From Lewinellaceae bacterium (GTDB taxonomy: Bacteria; Bacteroidota; Bacteroidia; Chitinophagales; Saprospiraceae): a stretch of 64,000 bases of DNA. The position numbers and the translations under genes are program-made. Numbering within the stretch: the first letter of the stretch is position 1; each line of letters begins with the position of its first letter. The notes beneath the pieces were generated by a model. It saw nothing but the letters and a program-made list of their open reading frames with translations, had not been told where the DNA came from and searched no databases. The stretch covers positions 56,027 through 120,026 of the forward strand of contig JACJXV010000006.1 in NCBI GenBank assembly GCA_020636445.1, in the 5' to 3' direction. Below, one piece after another: positions 16,848-25,577 of this stretch.

Positions 16848-16889
16848 AAGAAAAGGGCATCGCGAGAATTCTCGCGATGCCCTTTTCTT
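16848..16889. terminator. bidirectional intrinsic terminator (ald / SPOR-PD40 gene)
   Basis: This is a perfect 42-base palindrome with a 19-bp stem, GC-rich core GGGCATCGCGAG and A/T runs on both flanks. It lies between two convergent genes. Confidence 0.93.
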
Positions 16890-16913
16890 ATGGCAAGTAA
16901 TACAATGGTGTCG

Positions 16914-19289
16914 CTATTTCACCGTCACCAATTGTCCATTGACCTCCTGAACGACAAATGCTCCCGGGAATCCTGATCGCTTTACCTCTGCCAATGCTCT
17001 GCGGGCATCGGCTTCGGTAGCGAAGCTACCCAGCACTTTAGCGGTGAAGGCGCCTTTGGGGTAATCCTGGATGGTACCTAAACTTGCGACTTTGGAACCA
17101 TCGAACCACCGGGGATCTTTATAAGCGGCTAACTGAATTTTGTAAGATCCCCCTCCCGTCGTAACAGGCGGTGGTGGTGGCGTTGGAGCAGGATCGCCGC
17201 CACCTGTCGAGGTAGATGCTCCTGGGCCATTATCCTCAGCGACAACAAATGCCCCTGCAAAATTTTTCATCTTCTTAACGGACCCCAGTAACCGAACGGC
17301 TTCATCCCGGGTTGCATATACGCCCAAGCGAACTTTAATTACCCCTCCTTCCCGCTTGAGATAAACATTCCCAATGCTCCATAAATCGCTGAACTGGTCC
17401 GGAGTTGGGTCCTTGGTCAGCGCAGCTACCTGGATAGCAAAACCTTGGGTAATCGTACCTGGGTTCGGGTTCGGGTTTGGATTGGGATTAGGTGGTTGGG
17501 GGCCATCTGCATAATACATAGGAACAGTGCCCAAAATGGTACGATCCCGTCCATCCAGTGTATTAATATTACGATTCACTTCGCGATATCCTTGCGCAGA
17601 ATAGGTAAGCATGTACGTTCCATTGGGTGCTAAGCCCAGCGTAAAATCGCCGTTCCGGTCAGTCATCACCCGGAAAGTGCTACCCGTTATCAGGTTGCGT
17701 ACCGAAACACTCGCATTAGCCACCGGAATATTGGTGGCATTGTCAATTACTTTCCCGTAGTATTCTTCACCCCGACGAGTCATGGGGATTTCAAGTTCCC
17801 GAGCCCCCTGGAGCGTCATTCCCGAAAGATCAACACGGGCCAAATTGAACCCATCTTTGTTGACAATAATCTGGCAATTCATCCCCCTGTCCAATGGAAA
17901 TGAGAAGACGCCACGAGCATCAGTCGTTACAACATAGTTACGGCCAGGCTGGCACGCACTTAAATCTATAATAGCATTAGGAACCGGAGAGCCATCTGAA
18001 CTATTGATTACCCGCAAAGTGACATTATCTCCTGCCTTGGCAACTTTGTAAATATCTTCTGCACCACGGCCACCTTTCCGATTGGAAATAACATATCCCA
18101 AACCCCGGGCATTATCGAATAAATAGCTATAGTCATCATAGGCAGAGTTGACGGGCTGACCCAAATTGGAAACCTTTGCCCACCGGCCATCCTGCTGTTC
18201 CGCAATAAAGACATCGAAACCACCAAATCCTTCATGCCAGTCGGAGGCAAAATACAGATTCGTTCCATCAAAGTAAGGGCTGATTTCATCACCTGAGCTA
18301 TTCACTACCGGTCCCAGGTTAATGGGGCGACTCCAGGAGGCTCCTTCCCGGTATGAAATATAGAGGTCATAGCCTCCAAAACCCCCATCTCGGTCACTGG
18401 CAAAAAATATAGCATTGCCATCGGGAGTAAAGCAAGGGTAACCTGTGCGTCCCCGAGTATCATTGTGTGGGAAGGGTGTCTCCCGCATAAAGTCCCCATT
18501 GGTGCCGATTTCGCTCAGGAAAATACTCAGCTCCATGCCACTGCTCGGAATCTGACGAGTACCGGCAGTAAAATTATTCCGGGTATACGCCACATACCGG
18601 CCATCAGCGGAAAAAGAAGCAGGGCCTTCGCCGGTGCTGGCAGCAGTTGGCCGTAAAAATATCGGCGGCTGCAGATAGCCATCAACGCCCGGGCGGCTTA
18701 CAAAAAGCTGGGTCTTGGCAATGCCGTCCCAATTGTAATTAGCTCGTTGTACATCAGTTCGGGAGGAAGCGAACACCACCTGGTCACGGTAAAAAGCAGG
18801 GCCAAAATCAGCCGCCGGCGAATTGATTCGCTCATTACTCACCGAATAATCCATCGTTGTTAATGCTTGTCCTTTGGCATAGTCACAGGACTGCGCATAG
18901 TGATTACCCACACGCGGATCACTCGCTGCGTATTGTAAATAATTGACTTTTGCTTCATCATACCGGCCGAGGGCTTTCAGAACGTGACCAAACTGCAGAT
19001 AAAGTACTGCCGGTGGGCGCCGATTGCCCAAGGCCCGGGCGTAATAATCGGCGGCCTCTTCCATCATGTTCAAGTGCCGATAACTATCCGCCATCTTTCC
19101 TAAGGGTTCGGCTTCATCGCTACGCTTTTGAAAAGCTTCCTTGTAAGCTTCCACCGCCTGGGTATAGGCTTTTAATTCATATAGCTGATCCGCTTTGCGC
19201 AATAGGGTGCGATAGGTTTGGGCATAGCTGACCATAGTGCCAGCCAGGACCAACATCAGGACCAGCAGGATATTTCGTAATGTTCTCAT
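16914..19289 (-). CDS. TPR / PD40 beta-propeller / carboxypeptidase-regulatory-like / double SPOR-domain envelope protein
   Basis: The protein has 791 residues. The order is: signal peptide (1-23); TPR helices (about 25-150); a PD40/WD40-like propeller (about 150-420, repeats of the type FASDRDGGFGGYDLYIS); carboxypeptidase-regulatory-like beta domains (about 430-590); an Asn-Pro repeat linker; a SPOR domain (about 615-690); a Pro-rich linker; and a second SPOR domain (about 715-788, starting SYKIQLAAY). The first three modules match the PorE-type T9SS/gliding periplasmic proteins, which carry an OmpA peptidoglycan-binding domain at the end. Here SPOR domains, which bind denuded glycan strands, take that place. 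A structural envelope or secretion role is inferred. Confidence 0.88.
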   Translation of the reverse strand: MRTLRNILLVLMLVLAGTMVSYAQTYRTLLRKADQLYELKAYTQAVEAYKEAFQKRSDEAEPLGKMADSYRHLNMMEEAADYYARALGNRRPPAVLYLQFGHVLKALGRYDEAKVNYLQYAASDPRVGNHYAQSCDYAKGQALTTMDYSVSNERINSPAADFGPAFYRDQVVFASSRTDVQRANYNWDGIAKTQLFVSRPGVDGYLQPPIFLRPTAASTGEGPASFSADGRYVAYTRNNFTAGTRQIPSSGMELSIFLSEIGTNGDFMRETPFPHNDTRGRTGYPCFTPDGNAIFFASDRDGGFGGYDLYISYREGASWSRPINLGPVVNSSGDEISPYFDGTNLYFASDWHEGFGGFDVFIAEQQDGRWAKVSNLGQPVNSAYDDYSYLFDNARGLGYVISNRKGGRGAEDIYKVAKAGDNVTLRVINSSDGSPVPNAIIDLSACQPGRNYVVTTDARGVFSFPLDRGMNCQIIVNKDGFNLARVDLSGMTLQGARELEIPMTRRGEEYYGKVIDNATNIPVANASVSVRNLITGSTFRVMTDRNGDFTLGLAPNGTYMLTYSAQGYREVNRNINTLDGRDRTILGTVPMYYADGPQPPNPNPNPNPNPGTITQGFAIQVAALTKDPTPDQFSDLWSIGNVYLKREGGVIKVRLGVYATRDEAVRLLGSVKKMKNFAGAFVVAEDNGPGASTSTGGGDPAPTPPPPPVTTGGGSYKIQLAAYKDPRWFDGSKVASLGTIQDYPKGAFTAKVLGSFATEADARRALAEVKRSGFPGAFVVQEVNGQLVTVK

Positions 19290-19314
19290 ATGGTGTTTTT
19301 CATTTGCTGTTTTC

Positions 19315-19322
19315 CAAAGATA
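19315..19322 (-). promoter_or_regulatory. -7 promoter element of the SPOR-PD40 gene
   Basis: TATCTTTG on the minus strand is a perfect TAnnTTTG match, giving an expected leader of about 20 bases before the ATG at 19289. Confidence 0.6.
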
Positions 19323-19379
19323 GGCAATCCGGAGATAAAACAGTATTTTTACGTACTATTGCCGTTGCTTCCCGCCTAA

Positions 19380-19532
19380 TATATTTGGTTCTTTGACAAA
19401 TCCCGTGATTGATAGTCAAGTCAAAAGAAAATCAACACTCCCTTGCTCCTCCGCCAAAGCTACGGCGGCACGCGGATGGACACTTTTGCTTTCCTTTCGA
19501 CTTGACCACGAGAATTGTCAAAGAAGGATATA
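19380..19532. mobile_element. 153-bp fold-back repeat element
   Basis: The left arm (19380-19431) and right arm (19490-19532) are inverted repeats with shared blocks TTCTTTGACAA, CGTG, GTCAAGTC and AAAG. The loop carries the small palindrome CCGCCAAAGCTACGGCGG. A 107-codon open frame crosses it (19409-19732) but looks accidental. The rest of the 453-base gap, up to 19742, shows no feature. Confidence 0.6.
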
Positions 19533-19742
19533 TTTTAGCCGCTTACGGCAACTTAACCATTAATCATGGTGGCGTTATTTCTCCCAAAACTGGGCACCCT
19601 CCACTTAAGCACCCTATGGTGCTCTCTTTTCTAAAGAAATGTATCACTATTTTATGGAAAAATATAATTAGTTTCATTTTTTTAATAACACAACTCTTCT
19701 TGGGCTCTGCCCCAGGCCAGCCCATAATGTAATTCAATCTAT

Positions 19743-20567
19743 ATGACAACAACAATGATTACAATCACTGGCCTGTATATTTACCCGATCAAATCATTAG
19801 GAGGAATTGCTGTTTCAGCGGCACGCCTGGAAAGAAAAGGGTTCGCCGGAGATCGCCGTTGGATGCTGGTCGATGAAAATGGCCGATTCCTTAGCCAGCG
19901 GGAGGATCCCAGAATGGCTCTCTGTCAACCGGAGTTTTCAGCGGAGGGTATTACCATTACAGACCGCACCGGAAGACAGTCCCCGCTAGTGTTCTCCACG
20001 CTATTAAAAGGTAATGAGGAAAAAATTCCAGTAACCATTTGGGATGATACCTGTACTGGGCTTTTGGTAAGCACGGAAGCCAACAACTGGTTTTCTCACC
20101 TGCTGCAGCGCCCCTGCCGACTGGTTCAACTCGCCCCTGAGGATGAGCGCCCGGTAGACCCCCGCTATGCTCGTGCAACAGATGCCGTAAGCTTTGCAGA
20201 TGGGTTTCCTTACCTACTGACAAATGAAGCCTCCCTTGCAGATTTAAACCGCCAACTGGACGAACCGGTGCCGATGCTCCGCTTCCGGCCCAATATCATT
20301 ATCAGTGGTGTTCCTGCCTGGATAGAAGATGAATGGCAGCACTTTCAATTGGGTAACCACACCTTCCGCTCCACAAAACCCTGTGCACGCTGTCAGGTAA
20401 TTACTATCAATCCCGAAACCGGGGAAAAAGGAATTGAACCCCTCCGCACCCTTAGTCAGTTTCGGAAGCACAACAACAAGGTATACTTTGGCTTAAATAC
20501 CTGCTGGGAACCTACGACAGGTGATGCCACCGTCCGGGTAGGCGATACCCTCACCCTTATCAAATGA
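19743..20567 (+). CDS. MOSC domain protein (molybdenum cofactor sulfurase C-terminal-like)
   Basis: The protein has 274 residues. The MOSC N-terminal beta-barrel starts at ITGLYIYPIKSLGG, with GFAGDRRWMLVDENG about residue 35. The MOSC domain includes FRPNIIISG and KPCARCQVITINPETG, with the conserved Cys at about 220. Homologs include YcbX and mitochondrial amidoxime-reducing component, which use molybdenum cofactor to reduce N-hydroxylated compounds; the fused ferredoxin domain of YcbX is absent. An ATG four codons in is an equally good start. Its end overlaps mqnP by 8 bases in convergent orientation. Confidence 0.86.
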   Translation: MTTTMITITGLYIYPIKSLGGIAVSAARLERKGFAGDRRWMLVDENGRFLSQREDPRMALCQPEFSAEGITITDRTGRQSPLVFSTLLKGNEEKIPVTIWDDTCTGLLVSTEANNWFSHLLQRPCRLVQLAPEDERPVDPRYARATDAVSFADGFPYLLTNEASLADLNRQLDEPVPMLRFRPNIIISGVPAWIEDEWQHFQLGNHTFRSTKPCARCQVITINPETGEKGIEPLRTLSQFRKHNNKVYFGLNTCWEPTTGDATVRVGDTLTLIK

Positions 20568-21423
20568 AAACATCCAGAATATAAAGGACACCAAAGGTAA
20601 GGCTTGCCAATCCATTCGTCGTAAAAAAGGCCAGATTGACCCTGCTTAAATCTGTCGGGGTTACCAAACTGTGCTGATAAATCAACAGGCCAATAAATAT
20701 AGCAGCTGCCACCCAGTGCAACCAGCCGAATTCCGAATATAATTGCCCCACACCCCAGCCGGCAATTAGTATCAAAACAGCACTAATAACATGCAGGATT
20801 ACCGACAACCGCAAAGCCCCTGTCCGGCCGAAGCGTACCGGTAATGATTGCAACTGTTGCTCGCGGTCAAAATCATCATCCTGCAGCGCGTAAATAATAT
20901 CAAATCCGGCAACCCAGGATAAAACCACGAACCCATACACCACGGGAATCCAATGAAAATGCCCCATGACGGCCAGGTAAGCACCTACCGGGGCCAGACC
21001 TAAGCCCAGGCCCAGAATAAAATGACAGAGATAGGTAAATCGCTTGGTATAGCTATACCCCAGGATAACCAAAAGCGCAACCGGTGATAAAGCAAAGCAC
21101 AAAGGATTGATAAACCAGGTACAGCCGATAAACAATAGCGCGTTGAGCACAACAAATGCCAGCGCTGCCCGGGCAGAAATAACTCCTCCGGGAATTTCCC
21201 GATTACGCGTACGCGGGTTCTGTGCATCGATATCCCGATCGAGGTAGCGGTTAAAAGCCATAGCTGCGCTACGAGCAAAAACCATACATCCAACAACGAG
21301 CAATAATAAACGTAAGCTCCAGGAACCTCCGGCTGGTCCACTTGCCAAAAAGAACCCCACCAGGGCAAAAGGCAACGCAAAGATCGTATGGCTGAATTTA
21401 ATCAGGGACAGATAATGCTTCAT
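20560..21423 (-). CDS. mqnP: UbiA-family prenyltransferase, likely MqnP of menaquinone synthesis
   Basis: This integral membrane enzyme has about eight helices and 287 residues. The two Asp-rich prenyl-diphosphate motifs are NRYLDRDID (about 68-76) and DDDFDREQQ (about 190). The N-terminus YLSLIKFSHTIFALPFALVGF is typical of the MqnP/UbiA-like group in futalosine-pathway bacteria, which prenylates 1,4-dihydroxy-6-naphthoate. Specificity is inferred from the presence of mqnD in the window and the absence of ubiquinone in this phylum. The start is set at 21423 where homology begins, not 13 codons upstream. Confidence 0.85.
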   Translation of the reverse strand: MKHYLSLIKFSHTIFALPFALVGFFLASGPAGGSWSLRLLLLVVGCMVFARSAAMAFNRYLDRDIDAQNPRTRNREIPGGVISARAALAFVVLNALLFIGCTWFINPLCFALSPVALLVILGYSYTKRFTYLCHFILGLGLGLAPVGAYLAVMGHFHWIPVVYGFVVLSWVAGFDIIYALQDDDFDREQQLQSLPVRFGRTGALRLSVILHVISAVLILIAGWGVGQLYSEFGWLHWVAAAIFIGLLIYQHSLVTPTDLSRVNLAFFTTNGLASLTFGVLYILDVFI

Positions 21424-21544
21424 AACATCCAGGCTTGACAATACGCTACAAAAATGGGGCAAATGCGGGGAATAATCCCATTTACTTATAAAATAGATTC
21501 CAGCAGGGAACTCCAGGTAACTTCTACAGGGCTAAAGCCGCAAA

Positions 21545-21593
21545 AATAAAACATCCCGGACTTTACCTAAGGTAAAATCCGGGATGTTTTATT
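21545..21593. terminator. intrinsic terminator of the DUF1573 gene
   Basis: A 49-base near-perfect palindrome with core CATCCCGGA/TCCGGGATG and flanking A/T runs lies 19 bases after the minus-strand stop at 21613. It can act in both directions. Confidence 0.9.
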
Positions 21594-21612
21594 TAGCAGA
21601 ATTGCTGTTCTG

Positions 21613-22143
21613 TTATTGGTTTACAGGTGCGGTAGTAGGATTAGCACTGTTGCCCATAACTTCTCCTTCCACGTATACAAACGTCTCTGGCGGATTGGTA
21701 TTACCAACAATGGTAACCCGCTTGCTCTGTGGGCCAGATTTGCCACCACTGTCAAACACTACTTTAATTTCACCAGACTTGCCAGGGCCGATAGGCTCAC
21801 GTGGCCATTCGGGAACCGTACAACCACAAGTACTCTTGGCATCAGTAATTACCAGGGGTTCTTTACCGGTATTTTTGAACTTAAACAGGTGGGTTACTTT
21901 TTCTCCAGCGTTAACCGTTCCAAAGTTGAAGCGAACTTCTTCAAAAGCGATGGATGTAGTCGGACCCGTTGGAGCTGTAACAGCAGCGGCTGGTTGTGCC
22001 ACAGTAGGATCTGCAGGTTGAACACTTCCCGGGTTCAAGCTTTCCCGGGCAGCTTGCCGAACATCACTCGCGCTATTTTGGCAGCTCGACATCGCGACTA
22101 CCAATACTCCCGCGCTAAATACTTGTACTAATGATTTAAACAT
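21613..22143 (-). CDS. DUF1573 domain lipoprotein
   Basis: The protein has 176 residues. The signal peptide ends at lipobox MSSC (Cys21), then a Pro/Ala/Thr-rich spacer, then a DUF1573 immunoglobulin-like domain with FNFGTVNAGEKVTHLFKFKNTG and the marker KSTCGCT (about 106). Such proteins are abundant in Bacteroidota envelopes, function unknown; the CxC pair is conserved in the family. It is monocistronic with a strong terminator. Confidence 0.9.
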   Translation of the reverse strand: MFKSLVQVFSAGVLVVAMSSCQNSASDVRQAARESLNPGSVQPADPTVAQPAAAVTAPTGPTTSIAFEEVRFNFGTVNAGEKVTHLFKFKNTGKEPLVITDAKSTCGCTVPEWPREPIGPGKSGEIKVVFDSGGKSGPQSKRVTIVGNTNPPETFVYVEGEVMGNSANPTTAPVNQ

Positions 22144-22268
22144 CTTTCGTAAGTTTTGTTTCCTGGAAATTATAAGGTGTTGAGTCCTAAAATTGTTTTG
22201 TAAAATTACAATTCCTTGCCTAATTCGCGGTTAACCGCTTGGGAATAAATGTTAATGCGAGGTTAACG

Positions 22269-23927
22269 TTACTGTCGTTTACGCTGAATCAGGGTAGCAA
22301 AGGCTGCTGCATCCAAAGCATTTAAGCAACTGGCCGCCGGTAAACCACCTTTGCGCGCAGAGCAAACGCCAAAGCGGATATCGTGAATGCCTTCCCGGCT
22401 ATGGGCATCAGGGTTGATACTTATCCATACTTCTTTTTCCAGCGCATAAGGAATCCACGACCAATCAAGGTCAAGCCGGTAGGGACTGGCATTCAGTTCA
22501 ATGGCCACACCATTGGCGGCACAGGCATCAATAATTCGGCGATGGTCCAGCGGATACCCTTCCCGGGAAAGCAGCAAACGTCCCGTAGGGTGCCCCAGAA
22601 TATGCGTGTAGGGGTTTTCTACTGCGCGTACAATGCGCTGGGTAGCTTTTTCCCGATCCATCTTCAGACCGCTATGCACCGAGGCGATAATTACTTCAAA
22701 CTGCTGCAGTATCTCCTCCTCGTAATCCAACGAGCCATCACTCAGGATATCACTTTCAATGCCTTTAAAAATTCTGAAGGGGGCAAGTTCCCGGTTGAGC
22801 TGGTCAATTTCGGCATGTTGTGCCAAAACCCGTTCTACCGAAAGCCCATTCGCATAAAAAGCCGCCTGAGAATGGTCGGTCATCACCAGGTAATCAAATC
22901 CCTGGGCGCGCGAATAGGCAGCCATTTCAGCTACCGTATGAATACCATCACTGTAGGTTGAATGCGCATGAACCACTCCCCGAATATCTTTCTCCACCAA
23001 CAGCGCTGGCAAATTATGAGCTTTTGCCAACGCAACAGACCAATCATCTTCCCGCATTTCAGGAGCAATAGCCGGAAGTCCTGCCAGTCGGAAGATTTCG
23101 TCTTCCACCGCAACGGTGGGTATAGAAAACTCCTGCGTAAATGCCTGCAAAAAAGAGGGAGACCCCGTCGTGGTAAAGAGCCTTGAGCCCCATTGCTCTG
23201 GAGCGCATAGATGGACCGTGACCGGAATTTCATCCGCAGTACTGCCCTTCCAGGTGCCTTCTCCTGCCAGGGTTAGTTGCAAGGTATCCCATTGAGCGTT
23301 TCCCGCAGGTAAGGTTTCCTGGCCAATAAGTATATCAATACCGTCCAGTACATTATCGCAACGTCGAATCGCTCCTGTCAGGGAAACCAACGTTTCCGGC
23401 AGTGCTTCCTGCAGATCCCTGACTAATGCCTCAGCCGTACCGATCAACGCACCGTAATGAAACTGATGTTTAGTGCGCTGAAAATAGCTTAGCTGGCGAC
23501 GCAATTCTTCCTGTGTTTTTGCACCAAACCCCTTGAGCTCAAGCAGCCGGTTTTCATTGATCGCATAGAGTAACTCCCCGATCGATTCTACCCCTAAGTC
23601 CTGCCAAACGACCTGGACCTTCTTGGGGCCAAACCCCTTTACCATCAACATTTCCTGGATCCCCTCCGGCGTCTTTGCCCGATACTTCTCCAAGGTTTCC
23701 ATTTTCCCGAACTGCACCAACTCCTGGATCTTACCACTTATCGCTGCCCCTACACCCTTGATAGCACTTATATCTTCGACCGACATCTCCGACAGTGGTT
23801 CAGTCAGTTTGCGCAGCGTGATATAAGCATTTTGGTAGGAACGTATTTTAAAAGGATTCTCCTGGTGCAGCTCCATTAAATTGGCGAGCTCCTGAAATGC
23901 CTGGGCAATCGCTTTATTTGTCATCAA
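22269..23927 (-). CDS. polX: PolX-family protein with PHP exonuclease; polymerase active site degenerate
   Basis: The protein has 552 residues with HhH motifs (KGVGAAISGKI, about 57-67; KGFG, 97 and 132), the PolX palm and fingers, and a C-terminal PHP metallo-phosphoesterase domain. The PHP residues are intact: HAHSTYSDG (His320, His322), MTDHS, KGIESDI, ASVHS, HPTGR and NPDAHS. The palm is not: the DxD pair reads GID (Gly196-Ile-Asp198) in TGAIRRCDNVLDGIDILI, and the third Asp is Thr237 in PVTVHLCAPEQWG. I infer a 3'-5' exonuclease or phosphoesterase in repair without DNA synthesis. It follows the amidase gene by 11 bases. Confidence 0.9.
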   Translation of the reverse strand: MMTNKAIAQAFQELANLMELHQENPFKIRSYQNAYITLRKLTEPLSEMSVEDISAIKGVGAAISGKIQELVQFGKMETLEKYRAKTPEGIQEMLMVKGFGPKKVQVVWQDLGVESIGELLYAINENRLLELKGFGAKTQEELRRQLSYFQRTKHQFHYGALIGTAEALVRDLQEALPETLVSLTGAIRRCDNVLDGIDILIGQETLPAGNAQWDTLQLTLAGEGTWKGSTADEIPVTVHLCAPEQWGSRLFTTTGSPSFLQAFTQEFSIPTVAVEDEIFRLAGLPAIAPEMREDDWSVALAKAHNLPALLVEKDIRGVVHAHSTYSDGIHTVAEMAAYSRAQGFDYLVMTDHSQAAFYANGLSVERVLAQHAEIDQLNRELAPFRIFKGIESDILSDGSLDYEEEILQQFEVIIASVHSGLKMDREKATQRIVRAVENPYTHILGHPTGRLLLSREGYPLDHRRIIDACAANGVAIELNASPYRLDLDWSWIPYALEKEVWISINPDAHSREGIHDIRFGVCSARKGGLPAASCLNALDAAAFATLIQRKRQ

Positions 23928-23938
23928 TAAACGGGGTA

Positions 23939-24574
23939 TTATGCGTTGAAATACTGAATAATCGTGCGCACCTGGGCTTCTGCAAAAAGCTCAACGATCT
24001 CTTCGTCGATCAACAGGGTGGCATCATCAAATTGATCGAAAAACAGATGTTCTACCAGAACGGCTGGCATACTCGTTTTCCGAAGGATATAGAAATTAGC
24101 TTCCTTGTCATAGTCATTATCCGTCCGATCGCTGCGCATCGTAATTTTATTCCCCAGCAGTAATTTGACGTTTTCCCAATGCAGGTCAGCCAACTGATCC
24201 GCCTGGGTTCTTCCCGGCGTGGTGTACAATTCAAACCCACGTGCATTATGGTTGGGGGATGAATTGGCATGGGTCGATAGCAGGAGTGCCTGGGGAAAGT
24301 AGCGATGATACCAATTGGCTTTTTCCACGCGCTGGGCCAGACTGACATCCAAATAGGGATGGTATAACCGCACATGACGGATATTTAGCTGCCCTAGCTT
24401 GAGCGCTACCCGATCAGCAATCGAACGGTTGAATACACCTTCATAGAACCAACCACCCCCATGAAAAACACCTTGGTTATGCCGAAACATCTTACCGGGA
24501 GAGGTGGTATAAAACCCCATCGGATCCAGGGCTCCATGTCCGGCGTCGAGCAAAACCAAAAAATCAGTATTCAT
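23939..24574 (-). CDS. N-acetylmuramoyl-L-alanine amidase-like zinc hydrolase
   Basis: The protein has 211 residues with the amidase_3 fold: LLDAGHGA (first zinc His), GVFNRSIADRVALKL (Glu replaced by a nearby residue; the helix is kept), LSTHANSSPNHNARGFELYTT (third zinc His) and AVLVEHLFFDQ (catalytic Glu). The family cleaves the amide between muramic acid and peptide stems. No signal peptide is visible from the chosen start (24574, where homology begins), so it may be cytoplasmic, in muropeptide recycling or a phage-type role. First gene of the operon with polX. Confidence 0.8.
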   Translation of the reverse strand: MNTDFLVLLDAGHGALDPMGFYTTSPGKMFRHNQGVFHGGGWFYEGVFNRSIADRVALKLGQLNIRHVRLYHPYLDVSLAQRVEKANWYHRYFPQALLLSTHANSSPNHNARGFELYTTPGRTQADQLADLHWENVKLLLGNKITMRSDRTDNDYDKEANFYILRKTSMPAVLVEHLFFDQFDDATLLIDEEIVELFAEAQVRTIIQYFNA

Positions 24575-24674
24575 AAATTCGTTTTTTCTCGATCCTGCGA
24601 TTCCAAAAACATAATTGTCACCCAAATGCCGTGAAGATACGATAAAATGATGGGGAGTATTGGCGCGACTTCCC

Positions 24675-24682
24675 TATTTTTG
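24675..24682 (+). promoter_or_regulatory. -7 promoter element of the FKBP lipoprotein gene
   Basis: TATTTTTG matches TAnnTTTG, 17 bases before the ATG at 24700. Confidence 0.5.
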
Positions 24683-24699
24683 CCCATCAAAAATCGACA

Positions 24700-25158
24700 A
24701 TGATGATTCGTTTTGCACTTTTGGTAATCGCCCTTCCGCTATTGATGTGGAGCTGCGGCAAAGAAGAAGACCAGTTTGCCACTGATCAGGAAAAGATCGA
24801 AAAGTACCTGCTGGAGAATAATCTAACAGCCCAGGTGGATCCCAGTGGCATGCACTACATTATTACCACGCCAGGTACCGGCGATAACCCCTCTCCCAAT
24901 GCCCGGGTAGAAGTCAGGTATAAAGGTTACTTGCTGGATGGTACGGTCTTCGATCAGACAGGTCCGGGGAAGACAGCGAATTTCAGCCTTACAGGGTTAA
25001 TCCCTGGCTGGCGTATTGCTATTCCCTTGCTAAAAAAAGGTGGGAAAGGAACTTTCTTTTTGCCGTCTGAATTAGGCTACGGCCGTACAGGATCAGGGAT
25101 CATCCCACCGAATAGTGTTATTGTCTTTGACATCGAGCTGATCGCCTTTTCGAATTAG
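24700..25158 (+). CDS. FKBP-type peptidyl-prolyl cis-trans isomerase lipoprotein
   Basis: The protein has 152 residues. The lipobox WSC places the lipidated Cys at residue 19. The FKBP domain has VEVRYKGYLLDGTVFDQT, IPGWRIAIPLLKKGGKGTFFLPSELGYG and IIPPNSVIVFDIELI, including the Tyr, Asp, Phe and Trp that line the proline pocket. It should assist folding of periplasmic or outer-membrane proteins. It stands alone, facing topA-DUF3467 across a hairpin terminator. Confidence 0.94.
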   Translation: MMIRFALLVIALPLLMWSCGKEEDQFATDQEKIEKYLLENNLTAQVDPSGMHYIITTPGTGDNPSPNARVEVRYKGYLLDGTVFDQTGPGKTANFSLTGLIPGWRIAIPLLKKGGKGTFFLPSELGYGRTGSGIIPPNSVIVFDIELIAFSN

Positions 25159-25186
25159 TCCGTAAAAGGCAGGTTACTCCTGCGGC

Positions 25187-25234
25187 CATTCACCCCGACG
25201 AAATATAGTTGTCGGGATGAATGGCTGCCGGAGA
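25187..25234. terminator. hairpin between convergent FKBP and DUF3467 genes
   Basis: A long stem (ACTCC, GCCATTC and CCCGAC paired with GTCGGG, GAATGGC and GGAGA) has an 11-base loop. T-runs are poor, so termination efficiency is uncertain. Confidence 0.6.
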
Positions 25235-25251
25235 ATCAGTCTTATAGATTA

Positions 25252-25566
25252 CTATGCCTGCGCCTTGGGCGTATTAAAATTCATTGGCGGAAGCGGTGTT
25301 TGATCGGGCTCTTCAATCATCCCAAACTGCGCTTCATACTTCTTAATGTTATCAGCCATCGCTCGCAGTAAACGCTTGGCGTGTTGCGGCGTGAGAATTA
25401 CCCGGGCTTTCACTTTAGCCTTAGGTACATTAGGTACCATCCGGATAAAATCCACCACAAACTCTGAAGGTGAGTGAGAAATTACGGCCAGATTCGAGTA
25501 AGTCCCTTCAGCAATATCCTCGGGGAGTTCTATATTAATCTGTTGTCCACCTTTTTGCTCTTCCAT
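25252..25566 (-). CDS. DUF3467 protein
   Basis: This 104-residue cytoplasmic protein of a widespread small family has INIELPEDIAEGTYSNLAVI and the signature HSPSEFVVDFIRMVPNVPKAKVKARVILTP followed by HAKRLLRAMADNI (cited here as separate adjacent pieces). Function is unknown. It begins 11 bases after topA ends on the same strand, so it is probably co-expressed with topoisomerase I. Confidence 0.9.
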   Translation of the reverse strand: MEEQKGGQQINIELPEDIAEGTYSNLAVISHSPSEFVVDFIRMVPNVPKAKVKARVILTPQHAKRLLRAMADNIKKYEAQFGMIEEPDQTPLPPMNFNTPKAQA

Positions 25567-25577
25567 GAGATTTTATT

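Noticed and set aside
19409..19732. 107-codon plus-strand frame
   Set aside because: It lies across the fold-back element at 19380-19532 and shows no signal, domain or codon pattern of a real gene.
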